NCBI GenBank assembly: GCA_022695795.1
Contig: MU404180.1
Coordinates: forward strand, 45,993-109,992
From: Biscogniauxia marginata
Taxonomy: Eukaryota > Ascomycota > Sordariomycetes > Xylariales > Xylariaceae
DNA: 64,000 nucleotides
Reading direction: 5' to 3'
The translations under genes and the position numbers were made by a program. The first letter of the stretch is position 1. Each line of letters begins with the position of its first letter. Below are positions 25,101 through 35,523 of this stretch, one piece after another. The notes under the pieces are model-generated. The model did no database searches and was not told the origin of the DNA. It was given only the letters and a program-made list of their open reading frames with translations.

Positions 25101-27620
25101 ATATTCCAGCTCACCACGTAGCCATCCGTTCGTTAATTGTCTGAATCCATGCCATGCCGACCCACGTAGATGACATGTGGAACATCGAATCGAAGCCGTC
25201 TCTCTTTTTTCCTCTCCCCTCCCATCCTCTTTTGAAGTACTATTTGCGGCCGGTAGATGAGTGTGTCAGGTGTCCTGTGTGCTCTGATATTTTTGTTCGA
25301 TGGGGAAGAACATGATGATATTCATCAATATTTAAGTATTTCGCCAGTCACCTGCTGGCATGCAAATCCCGGAAGATGCTAGGGTGATCCTGTAAGTAAG
25401 GACCAATCGGAGCTGCCAAATCCTGTGTCCGCCTACCAAGAACGACAAGGGAAAACCGTAGGCGGGGCTGAGAGCCAACTTGGGCTCTTGTAGGTATCCG
25501 TATAAATGATGATAAGATATACCTTCCCGTATAGTATGGGTGACGCAAGCGAACATCCGAAGCTGGTGGATGGGGATGAACGTCTTTAGGTACTTGACTG
25601 ACTATACAGGTAGGTATGAAGACACGGGAGATAAACACAACCTCGCCCCTTATATGGTGAAACAGTTCCTAAGTATCCTCCCCTTTTCCTACCTCTCTTC
25701 CATTTCAAAATGAGCAACCACAGGTATGCACCGAGGTAATACAGTAATCGAAGTAGAGGAAGGAGTTTGCGTTGCCACCGTGGGGGAGGGGCTATCAAGC
25801 CTGAAGGAAGAATACATACTTAAATGGGAGCACTTCAATTTCTCCACGTGCGGTCTCAGCAACAACCTTACTATTGCTGAGACGCTATCTGGGATTGCAC
25901 ATCGAAACTCGCCAGCATGAGTGGCCTTGGATTGAAACAGTGTGAGCTGGAGACGTATCCAGGACTCTCAGACCATCCCACGACAACAAGCTTCTATCGT
26001 GGATATGATTCAGACTCGTGGACTAACGAGCTGAGTCTTTTTTGTCGCCTTGACTTGGATGATTAGGTGACATAATGCATGCTTATTGGGTTTGCCAGTG
26101 TGCATATGGTTAGATCTGACATATATAAAGTCGTATTCGATTTGAGCAGCCCGACTACGGAATACGCGCGGCACACATATACGGGGGTCCTTATTAAGCG
26201 GCTCCGGAAAGGGGAGAGAGCGAAGGCAAAGAAAAAAAAACACCGCAGATCCAGTGTGGTGGCAGAATTATTGGTCCAGCCCTTGGATGGCCGAGGCGAA
26301 GGGTCTGAGTATGAAATTTAATGGAGGCCCGCGACCACAGACCCTCGAGACTCAGGTATCAACCAATTGGAGGGAACTTAGCTGTTCCGTGGCTGCTCCA
26401 GACGCTATGTTGTGTTGGCTTGCTACATAGGCAACTGATGAGAGATGTGCGACCGCCAGCGTGTGTGATCTGCCCTTTTTTAGTTCTGGTCCGAAAAGAC
26501 ACGTCTTATCCTTCTTCTTTATGCCGTCCATGAACACTGGGCTAGGACCCGTTTGCTTTTAGCGCAATGACCGCGTGTCCGTGACGGATGCTGATCTGGG
26601 AAGGCCGTATGAGAGTTACTGGAGCGAAAGCCGTGGTGGTCGAGGAATGACGGGGCCCGACTTTTTTTTTCTGTCTTCCGTATCACCAGGAGAGGATGGG
26701 GAAACAGGAAGAGGAAAGTAAAGGGGAAAATATTAGGTTAGAGAAATGATGAAAAAGACTGTTCTTTGGTGCTGGGGTACCCTAATGCTGACGGGGTTCG
26801 TGGAAATGACCTTTATGACCTTTAAGAGAACTGACTCATCAGGACGGATACTGACGGAAAAGGCTCTCCTCTTTCGTTCGTTTGCCGTAGCCACAGGACC
26901 ACAGAGTGATTCAAATTCCCGATGGGGCAACCTTGGGCGGATTGTATGGTGGCAGGGTGGACATTGGAAATGCAACTGCTATAGGCAGGATGGACGGTTG
27001 ACGGAAATCAAGGCACCCTGTGCATCGAACCACAAGACCACACAGGGCACAAGACCGATACGGCTACAGGCTACTTGCTGGTGCCGCATTCCTTTGGTTG
27101 GCCCTAGGATGAAAGTGCTGCAGCGAGGCGCTGGGGTGGTGCTGCCACTTTGCCGCAGGGGAGGCCTTAGTTGAGGGGAATGGATCATGTCTCGACCCAA
27201 CGATGATTGGCATCGTCATACATGTATGGCTGGACTGGGCTGGCTGGGAATTAGAACCTGGCGTTGGTTAGTTTATAATATGAACAAGCATCTTCTGCGT
27301 TCCTCTGCTTCGAGTGGGATTTCTGAGGGAGGTTGAGGGGGGTTGAAGGAGGGACCAAAAGAGTTGTGAGGTGCAGCAAATAGAAATGCGGTAAACGGAG
27401 CGGGGCTCTCTGGGAGGGGATATTTTAGCGAGTTGGCCCGCCTAATAAGTCGCCTATCTAACTTTTTAATTAGCTGCTAAGGTACGGATAGTAGGCCTAA
27501 CGGATAGAGAGGTAGGCAGTTAACCTAGGGCGGGGTTGGACCTCCTGTCTGTTCTCTTCTAGCGCAAGGAGTAAATATAACAACTCTCCCACTGCCCGTA
27601 GGGAGTTGACGCCCCGACTC

Positions 27621-27653
27621 TGCCTGGGCTTTGCCTGGGATTTGCCTGGGATT
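27621..27653. repeat. Three tandem copies of an 11-nt unit (TGCCTGGGATT)
   Basis: TGCCTGGGCTT is followed by two exact copies of TGCCTGGGATT. Small minisatellite in spacer DNA. Confidence 0.85.
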
Positions 27654-27754
27654 TGACGTGCGCCAACCAAATAGCCGAACTTTCCGCCGTGCGCGCATCA
27701 TGACAACGAAATGATGGCTGTATAAGGCAAGTAAGTGCACGCAGTAGGACACAT

Positions 27755-27784
27755 GGATGGGATGGGATGGGATGGGATGGGATG
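27755..27784. repeat. GGGAT pentanucleotide repeat
   Basis: About five consecutive GGGAT units. Simple tandem repeat; it does not match the usual fungal telomere unit TTAGGG. Confidence 0.9.
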
Positions 27785-27892
27785 TGCCTGATCCGAGTGT
27801 GGAGGGGGGCAATGTCTCTTATAGACATGCCGCGCAGCCTTGACAACAATACACTGGAGCTCTGCTTTCTACCGATGGATGTACCTATATAA

Positions 27893-27903
<11 letters not shown>

Positions 27904-27930
<27 letters not shown>
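27904..27930. repeat. (TG)n microsatellite
   Basis: About 13 TG units flanked by AT dinucleotides on both sides. Confidence 0.95.
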
Positions 27931-28700
27931 ATTGATATATACCTAAGGTTAGGTACATAGGTATATATATAATAAATACAAGGTACATAGGTACGCATAA
28001 ATGGGCACATGTACTTACAATAGCCGTTCGTCTTGCGGAATACGGAATGCCTAACAGAATAGCATGCACTGCTTTCTATGGAACTAGAGCTGTACATACC
28101 AGACTGCCAGGCCAGATATGCCCGCCCCTTGGCTAGCAAGCTAATAGGTAGCATACATCATGGGTCTGATGTCAGGTCAGGAAGGATTGAAGTCGAACAG
28201 ATCCTCTTTTTGCATTTCTCCAAGGTGGATTCTTGGGTTAACTCTTTTTCTTTTTTTTTTCTTTTTTCCTTTTCCTTTTCTTACTGCCTAATATATAATG
28301 TTGGGAGCTAGAGTAAGCCTTGGTCTTAAGATATGCAACCGGTTATTACTGTAACTAGGTAGGTAGATAAAGGGCATGTGTAAATTATGAGCTGGCCGGT
28401 ACAATTGCTACATGTAATGTAGGCTGGATATGTGCTATGTACCTAGAGGTAAGAACTTGTAAGCTAGCATTGCATGTAGTAGGTGATTATTATATGTACG
28501 ATCTTTCCTTGCATTGCTTCTCGCCAACCTCTTTCTCTCTTTCCCTCTTCTCTTTTTCCGTCCCTGCTTAACCTCTCTTTCTCTTTCATACACCTCCCCC
28601 CCTCCTTTATCCCGAAGCGTTCTGAGCCTAACTTAGTTGTTAAATCTGCATCATTCACGAGAATGCCGCTGACGGTCAAATTACCCTTACAAGCCGAACG

Positions 28701-29486
28701 ATAAAACTACCTACCTACCTATCACCACCACTTTTTTTTAACCACCCCAATCCTGTTATCACCACCAGTGATACACAGCCCGAACAAGGACAGAGAAAAG
28801 AAGCAACAGAAAAAAAAAAGAAGAAAAAAAAGAGAAGAAGAATAGGGATATTCCAGTATTCATCACAGGCTTTGAGTGTTTTTTGCCCCTACCTGAATCC
28901 CGGATTTCCACCCTCGTCTTGTTCCGTGACAATCAAGCAGACGAGGTGTGATTGATTGTCAATTAATCAAGTCGGGCTAGCGCTGGAACCTCAAACCCGC
29001 CGAATCACCATTAAGGCCGCGACCTCGCTACCTTTCGCCGATTAACTCCTTGGCACGCAAACCATCCGTGAAAAGAAGCCAACCTGCACCACTACAACCA
29101 CTCCTACCAACACTGCCACCACTCTCCCTCTCGCTCTCCCTCTGACTGCCATCAATCGTACAGTTACAAGAGAGGGGAAAAAAGAAGTGGGAAGACGAGA
29201 ACAAGACAGCCTTTCCCTCCCTTCTCTCGTTTCTCGCCTCTGCACCCTCGTTCCTGTTTCGGACCGGCTGCCGACGAAGAGAGCACTCGGGCACCCCCCC
29301 ATGCGACGGTCATCATAGAACTGGCTGCCGCTGGACAAGCAACCCGACCCCTCACCCTCACCCTCCGCCGAGCCAGCACTCCCGCCGCACTTGCATGCCC
29401 ATCCACCTAGACCACCGTCCTCGAGTCCGCGAGTGGGAGTGACGGCCTCTAGTCCAGGCCGCCACTCTCCAGAGTCCAACACCACC
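28701..29486 (+). promoter_or_regulatory. Probable promoter and CT-rich leader of the RING-finger gene
   Basis: A purine run (about 28797-28843) is followed by CT-rich DNA near 29090-29150 and 29210-29240, a texture common upstream of fungal transcription start sites. The coding start at 29487 lies in CACCACCATGG, a strong initiation context. No specific factor site stands out. Confidence 0.4.
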
Positions 29487-31745
29487 ATGGATCCCTCGGC
29501 CATGGATTTCATGATGCACTACCAGCAGAACCATCCCAACTCTGCGACCTCGTCCCTTGAGAACGGCACCCACACTCACTGTCCAGCCCTGCGTTCTGCT
29601 GCCGACCCGCAGTCACTGCTGAACTCACCAACCCGGGGCACCCATCATTACGACCCGGTCCACGGCAGTACTACATATAGACATAGGTGGCGTGCGCAAC
29701 AGTCTCAACGTGCCTGGCAGCCTCCTGCGCGGGCAGATCAGGCTTCTCAGGACCCCTTTCAGATGTCCTCTGCTCCCAGTCTGCCTCAGGCCCAGCCAAA
29801 CAACGCAAACCAGTCCCCGTTTTCCCTGCTGACTGCACCTGAGAGCTACCACATGCACTCGACTTCGCCGTCTTTCCACTATAGTCCGCCGATGCCGGCT
29901 TTGCCGAGGATTAGAAGTACCGCTCCCGCACAGCATAGTCAAGGGAGCTCGGGTCAAAATCAAGCAGGGCCATCCAATCTACCTTTGCATCGTGGCCATA
30001 TCCGGGGGGCAAATAGTGGCCTGCCTGGATTGAGCCCAGTGCCTACTCGGACGTCAACCCAGTCCACCCAGACACCAGCCATGTCTGCAGAGAATAGTTC
30101 CCCTCCTGTCCAGCAAACCGACCGGTTCAACCCTCTCCATTACCTACGCCAGGAGAGTGTGCCATCTACATCGTTTTCAAGAACTGAATCGAACATGCAG
30201 ACTGGACCGGCAAGCGAAAGTAGAAATCCTCAATCAGGTATGTTAGAGCTTCAACCTGTAGGTTATTTTTATTTTGTGTCCTGACCCTTGTTCTATAATT
30301 AGGCTTGCCTGCAACTCAAGGCTCTGGGGATACTCTTACACCCCCTGAAGGCCGGCGTAGTACCGCTACCCGTACACGACGACAGCATCTTCCTCGATTA
30401 CCTTCATCGGCATCAGATTGGTCTAGTGACGATGACCAGGACACGTTGGATCCTGATTCTAGCACATACTCGGTTATAGAAGCAGTATCTGCAGGCCACC
30501 TGACAGAGGACCGTCTACGAGAGCAGCAGATTCTTAGAGGTGCAGTCTCGGGGAGGCGGGTCGCTTCCAAAAAAGCTATCGCCTCTCTTCAGTGCGTCAA
30601 TATATCCGACCTTCCAGAAAACGAGAGAAGTGAGTAAATCTGTAGATCTTGATATCTTCATTTGGCTGACTAGCATAGCGTGTGTTATTTGCTACAATGA
30701 CTTTGGCGTGGCAAATCCAGAGGGCATCAACGAGGCGCCATTGAGGCTGCCCAAGTGCAAGCATGTGTTTGGCGACCACTGTATCAAGAAATGGTTTCTT
30801 GAGTCGGATAGTTGTCCTTACTGCAGGGATAAGGTCCCATCCGAGCCGCAGTATCGCTCCATGACCACGCATAATGTGTTCCGGTTCATGCGCCAGCATC
30901 ACATCCAGATACAGCAGCTGCAACAGGCACAAGCTGCCCGACAGACACAGTCTCGAGAACGTGAGCGGAACGATGCAGCCGCCCCTCCTGGTCGGCCGAC
31001 TAGTACCATGCTCAACAGCATGCCAACCCTAACTTCTAGGTATGTTCTTAGTATTCTCCATGTTGATCTGCACCGTGCTGATGGCCATTCAAGCCCATTT
31101 TCAGAATTTGGATACGGTGGTTCAGGTGATACCTCAACAGCTAGAAGGGTAGAGAACTCATACCTGTATGGATCTCGACCTTCTGCTTGGCATGCTGCCC
31201 CGGAGCGTCGTTCTCCCCCGAACGAATTCAACGATAACCGTCGGCGGACCCGGGCTCGTCATGGAAGCTTGCGTGGCTCTCCTCCTTCTGGTCGTACAAA
31301 TTCGTTTAGCATGTCTCCTGCCGGCAACCAAGGAAACCAGCCTCAGCCTCAGAATCCGGTTTGTTTCCCCGACTCGTCCGGCCCCATCCAACCCCCAAGC
31401 TTTAGATTACCCTCATGGAGCTAATCATTACTAACACCTGCACAGTATCACTGGTTTAGCAGACCTGCTACGAATCACCATCGAAATTCCGCGCCGTTTG
31501 ATGCCACCGCTCCTTCTTTCTCACTGAGCTCACCAATGGGTGTTTCCGAGTCCTACTTGAACCCGTTAAACGGCTCAAGTTCTAACGGGATACACGACGA
31601 CTATCCATTGACATTGCCCCAAATGCGCTCACAGCGTCCGCAGTATATGCCACCATTGTCCCCTACTGTTGGGGGACCGGATATCTACATGGCAAACGCA
31701 GATGATGTCTCTCCTAACCATCCAGCTTCCCATCAGCCATTCTAG
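29487..31745 (+). CDS. RING-finger protein, probable E3 ubiquitin ligase, five exons
   Basis: Exons 29487-30237, 30303-30629, 30679-31039, 31094-31358 and 31446-31745 join in frame to 667 aa. The first four exons end at GTATGT, GTGAGT, GTATGT and GTTTGT donors, and the last intron has a clear CTAAC branch site before CACAG. The N-terminal 350 residues and the C-terminal 250 are Pro/Ser/Gln-rich and look disordered. A single RING lies at about 361-408: C361-x2-C364, C386-x-H388, C394, C405-x2-C408, with the CPYC and KW residues typical of RINGs that bind E2 enzymes. At the usual fifth ligand position the protein has Gly391 (HVFGDHC), as I recall for some RINGs such as RFWD3; His393 might substitute. 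Substrates are unknown. An in-frame extension upstream of 29487 lacks an ATG, so this start was chosen. Confidence 0.88.
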
Positions 31746-33376
31746 GAATCCCCCTTGGTGGGAAGGGAGCAGCAACCGCGACTACAGGAGCAATGGCAGG
31801 CTTGGTAGCTAGAGCCATTACAAGGACAACGATGCAACTCGTCAGAATTGAAATGGCAAATAAGAAACCCGCTTTAGCATGACGACAGCAAACGAAGGCG
31901 ATGAATTTTATGGTTCCTACATGGCACTTTTCCCTCTTTTTTACTCATGCGCAGTGTTATTCTTTTCTTTTCTTCCCAGGCTAAACTCGTATAGACGGCA
32001 GCATTTGATTCCAATTCCCCATGCACTTATGGCATCTGGTTCCCCATTACGCGAGACTGGTTCAAGGGCGGTTCTTCTTTTCCTCTCTTCCAATTCATAT
32101 TCGTTGGCAACAAAGGGAGTTATATGCTAGGCATTTGGAGTTCAGGTTGAAGAGGGTTTCGTGTCGGTAGAAGCACGATGATCGGCATTTTCTTTTTCAT
32201 TCATCACATCTCGTCTCACACAGATACAGATCATTTGACGATACGTCCCAAGGGAATAGCGGTTCTTAGATCGTTTTAATCCCTTATTCTCTTCTCGTGC
32301 GTGGAATCCAGGGGTGGTGGGATGAGGTAGTCCTCCCAACAGCGGACGAAGTTCGATAGGTAAAGCGACCATACCCTCACTAGCCTATCCCCACAGCACA
32401 CGACCCATGCTGAGGCGCTGGATTAGTTTTCTAGGCAGATAGGCAAAGTAGAGAGCATAATTGAGCGTCATGCATTTGTTTGAGCAGTACACCGACGTAT
32501 TGATCCCGTTTGTGATATCAGGCGACGTGTCAGTAGTTCAACACTGAATGTCCAGCAATAGGAATCATTAGACTATTTAGAAATAGATTAATATAAGGTG
32601 ACATAGAAAAAAACCTCTACTAGTGCGTTCATTGTAAATATTGATGCCTATTCTTCCCCCTCTCCCCCTTTTTATGCCCTCCTCCTCGCAGGGCCCTTTC
32701 CAGATCTCGGTGGTTCAATGGGGGTATATGGGTAGGAAGATACGGCTCGCTGACCTTGATTTATTTTCCTAGTCCCCATGTGTAGGTAGCTAGGATTGTA
32801 CGATATGATATGAAGGCCAATTTCTCGAGGCCCATGTTGAGGGGAGAGGAAAAAAAGAAATCAAGAACAGTGGTCCAATCTCCTCCTTCCCGTGTATAAG
32901 GATATTACCTACTACACACACATACTAACTGATTCTTTATCCTGCTCCGATTAGGGGGGGCGTGATCATGTTTGTGTTGTGTTGTGTTATGTTGGTGGTT
33001 GGTTGGTTAGCTGGCTCTCTGGGGAAAAGAAAATTTAATATTGTCCTCGTGATCTTGGTTTTAATTTAATTTCATTACCGCCCACAATGACTGGGTTAGA
33101 ACGTACCTGAACTATGGCAAGAACAAGATATGATACAAAAAGACAGATTGTCACCTCTTCGCAAATTATCAATTCTAATTTGAACCAAGATATCCGCGTG
33201 ACTAACTTACCTCTCTCATTATCTTGTCCCCTCCCCCCTAGTCCCCCCCCCCTTTTTTTTTCTCTCTCGTACTCATACCATACATCTAAGGCTTATGGTT
33301 CCTTTGTATTATTAGCTCATTAAAAATTTATTTTGTTTTATTTCTCCAAACCTAAGGTAACCTAGGTACCTAAATT
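31746..33376. other. Spacer between convergent RING and phosphotransferase genes
   Basis: About 1.6 kb that must hold the 3' ends of two convergent genes. It is T- and CT-rich (for example 33219-33260) and has a CCTAGGTACCTAA motif at about 33361. No gene is seen. Confidence 0.6.
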
Positions 33377-34810
33377 TCACAATTTCGCTACTCCCACCGC
33401 TGCCCCGTCCGCCCCCTTACCCTTTTTCCTCTGCTGCTCCTGCCTATCCTTCTCCCTCCGCGCCAGCACCCACGCGAGCTCGCCGAGGGGGAACATGGCC
33501 TCGCCGTGGCGCCGGGCGCTCTCGCTGCTGGCCTGGCGCGTGGCGACCCGGGCGGCGATGCCCTGGCAGATGGCCGCGAGCCGGAACGCGCCGAAGGCGA
33601 CGGCCCAGCCTATCTCGGGTGCCGGGCTGGGTTTGTTCCAGAAACGTTAGCAAAAAAAATTTCAAACCGCTTTTCAGTAAAATAAAACAAGAATGATGGG
33701 GGAGGGGGGAAGGAGGTTGAAACGCAATATCTTGAGAGCAAGAAATGTTGCTCTTAAGTGATAATGGACCGGCAAGGAAAAATTCTGGCTCCTGAAATGG
33801 GGCACAAAAAGGGGAAGAAAAAAGAGAATTCTTGGAATACATACTCCCAGGTCCCCGCCGCCTCGGCATACCATCGCAGCACGGTCTCCGGCGTCGGCAG
33901 GCCGGGGGTCGCGCCGGGCAGGAAGGCAGGGCTCGAGGTAATCGCCTTTGTCGCGGACGAGCCCTTGCCGTCGTTACCCCAGGTGAGCATCTCGGCGCTG
34001 TAGAAGGGCTGCATCAGGTTCGCCAGGTCGGATAGCGGGTGGCCGACGGTGCTCATCTCCCAGTCGAGGATGCCGACGACGCGCGGCTCCGTCTCGTGGA
34101 AGACGAGGTTGTCGATCTTGTAGTCGCCGTGGATGAGCGCGGCGCGGTCCCGCGGCGGCCGCGCGCCCCCGCCCCCGTCCCCGAAGAAGCCCAGCAGCGC
34201 GTCGAAGTGCGGGATCGCGCCCACGGGCTCCCCCGTGTCCGCGTCCCGCGTCGCCGCCTGTGCGCCGCATATCCCGCGCCACGTGCGGAGCTGGCGCTCG
34301 TAGAACCCGGACCTGCCATTACTACTGCCGCCGCTACCGCCGAGGGAGCCGAGGCCGACGTGCACCGCGTCGACGGCGTGCAGGCGCGCGAGCGTGGTCA
34401 CGGCGGCGCGCCAGAGCGCCGCGCGCTCGGCGGGCGAGGACGCGTCCGGCATGGCCGGGTCCTCGATGATGCGGCCCGCGACGAAGGACATGATGTAGAA
34501 GGGGGTGCCGACGACGGAGGGGTCCTCGCAGAGGCAGAGGGCGCGCGGCACGGGCACGCCCGTCGGGTGCCGCGACAGCGCGGCGATGATGCGGTACTCG
34601 CGCTCGACCTTGTGCGCGGCCTTGGAGAGGAGCTTCCCCGGCGGCTTCTTGCGCAGGACGTACCGCCGGCCGTCGGCCGAGGTGAGCTGGTACGTCGGGT
34701 TGGACTGTCCGAAGCTGAACTGTGCGGTTGGTGGACGGGAAGGGAGACTTTGTTAGTAGCTTGTTTTTAAATAAATATATATATGTATGTATGTATACAC
34801 ACACACATAA

Positions 34811-34845
<35 letters not shown>

Positions 34846-35035
34846 TGTTTTTAAAATAAGGATTTAGCCCACAGGTAACTGCCATGCCTCCTCTTGGATA
34901 GGGGAGATGTAACATGGCATTAGGTATTGAACGCACCTGCTTCACATCCAGCGGGATCTGGATCTCGGGCACATTCTCGCTGATGTAGCGTTCGAGGGCC
35001 TTCGTGTCGATGGGATGTCTTACACGGCCGGCCAT
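33377..35035 (-). CDS. APH-family phosphotransferase, ACAD10/ACAD11 kinase-domain type
   Basis: On the minus strand, exons 35035-34937, 34719-33845 and 33626-33377 join in frame to 407 aa. The first donor is GTGCGT and the second GTATGT; the second acceptor restores the WDPAPEIGWAVAF frame after a 218-nt intron. The kinase-like fold shows the Lys/Arg-rich N-lobe (YVLRKKPPGKLL, residues 53-64), the catalytic loop HGD at 230-232 with Asn237 (HGDYKIDN), and the metal-binding DWE at 252-254 followed by GHPLSDLANL. These are the APH-family features found in the N-terminal half of ACAD10/11, which phosphorylates hydroxy-acyl-CoA intermediates in animals. Here there is no acyl-CoA dehydrogenase half, so the substrate is unknown. 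Exon 2 is strikingly GC-rich compared with neighbouring genes. A CA/GA microsatellite sits in intron 1. The gene lies in tandem with UTP12 (about 490 bp between them). Confidence 0.87.
34777..34845. repeat. Compound AT/GTAT/AC/AG microsatellite in an intron
   Basis: ATAT and GTAT units lead into (AC)n, then an ATAA break, more (AC)n and (AG)n. It lies entirely in intron 1 of the phosphotransferase gene and makes that intron 217 nt long, much longer than most introns in the window. Confidence 0.9.
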
Positions 35036-35523
35036 GGTTGTGACCTACCCTACGGCTACGATCCTCTGGGAAGAACTGACAAAGGTAGGCGAGAAGATAA
35101 TGTATATATTAGGAGCTGTGAGATACAAGGGCTACCGTAGAGTCGATGAGCCGATTAACCTAGGCAGGGACGCCGCCATTTCAATGCTAGAATCTTTGTG
35201 CTTCGTTGCGCAAGAAGATGGAGCTGATGTTGCTGGGACAAGGGACCTAGGGTAAGTAAATAAGTGACGTTGGATGGAGATGCCGAGGTAAGTTACTTGC
35301 GTTCTTGGCAGGCGGTAACAGATAAGCTAAAAACACCTTTATCTAATTGCCGACATTTTGCGGGGGTGGGGCAGCTATAAACTCGCACTAGCTACCATCT
35401 TATATAAGTCAGTTCAAGTCTCATCCTCACAACACGTAGTATTTGTTTTATCTGTGTTGCTGGTTGCTGCGATACGTAATCACATGTTCTATTATTCGTC
35501 CCCATGGCTGCTATACAATACAC

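Larger units (their letters stand above)
25101..28700. other. Spacer with minisatellites and microsatellites
   Basis: No gene is supportable. An open frame at 26746-27174 (+, 142 codons) begins with ATG but has no domain, no homologue I recognise and antisense frames of similar quality. Short repeats are listed separately. A pyrimidine-rich run (28240-28280) and a CT-rich stretch (28500-28600) are present. Confidence 0.55.

Noticed and set aside
26746..27174. Plus-strand open frame of 142 codons starting with ATG
   Set aside because: No recognisable homology, mixed composition and no supporting gene structure.
27755..27784. GGGAT array considered as an interstitial telomere
   Set aside because: The unit differs from TTAGGG and only about five copies are present; a simple repeat is enough.
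34039..34770. Long plus-strand open frame (243 codons) over the phosphotransferase gene
   Set aside because: It is antisense to a well-supported kinase-family gene; the high GC content lowers stop frequency in all frames and the translation is Arg/Ala/Val repeats without a domain.
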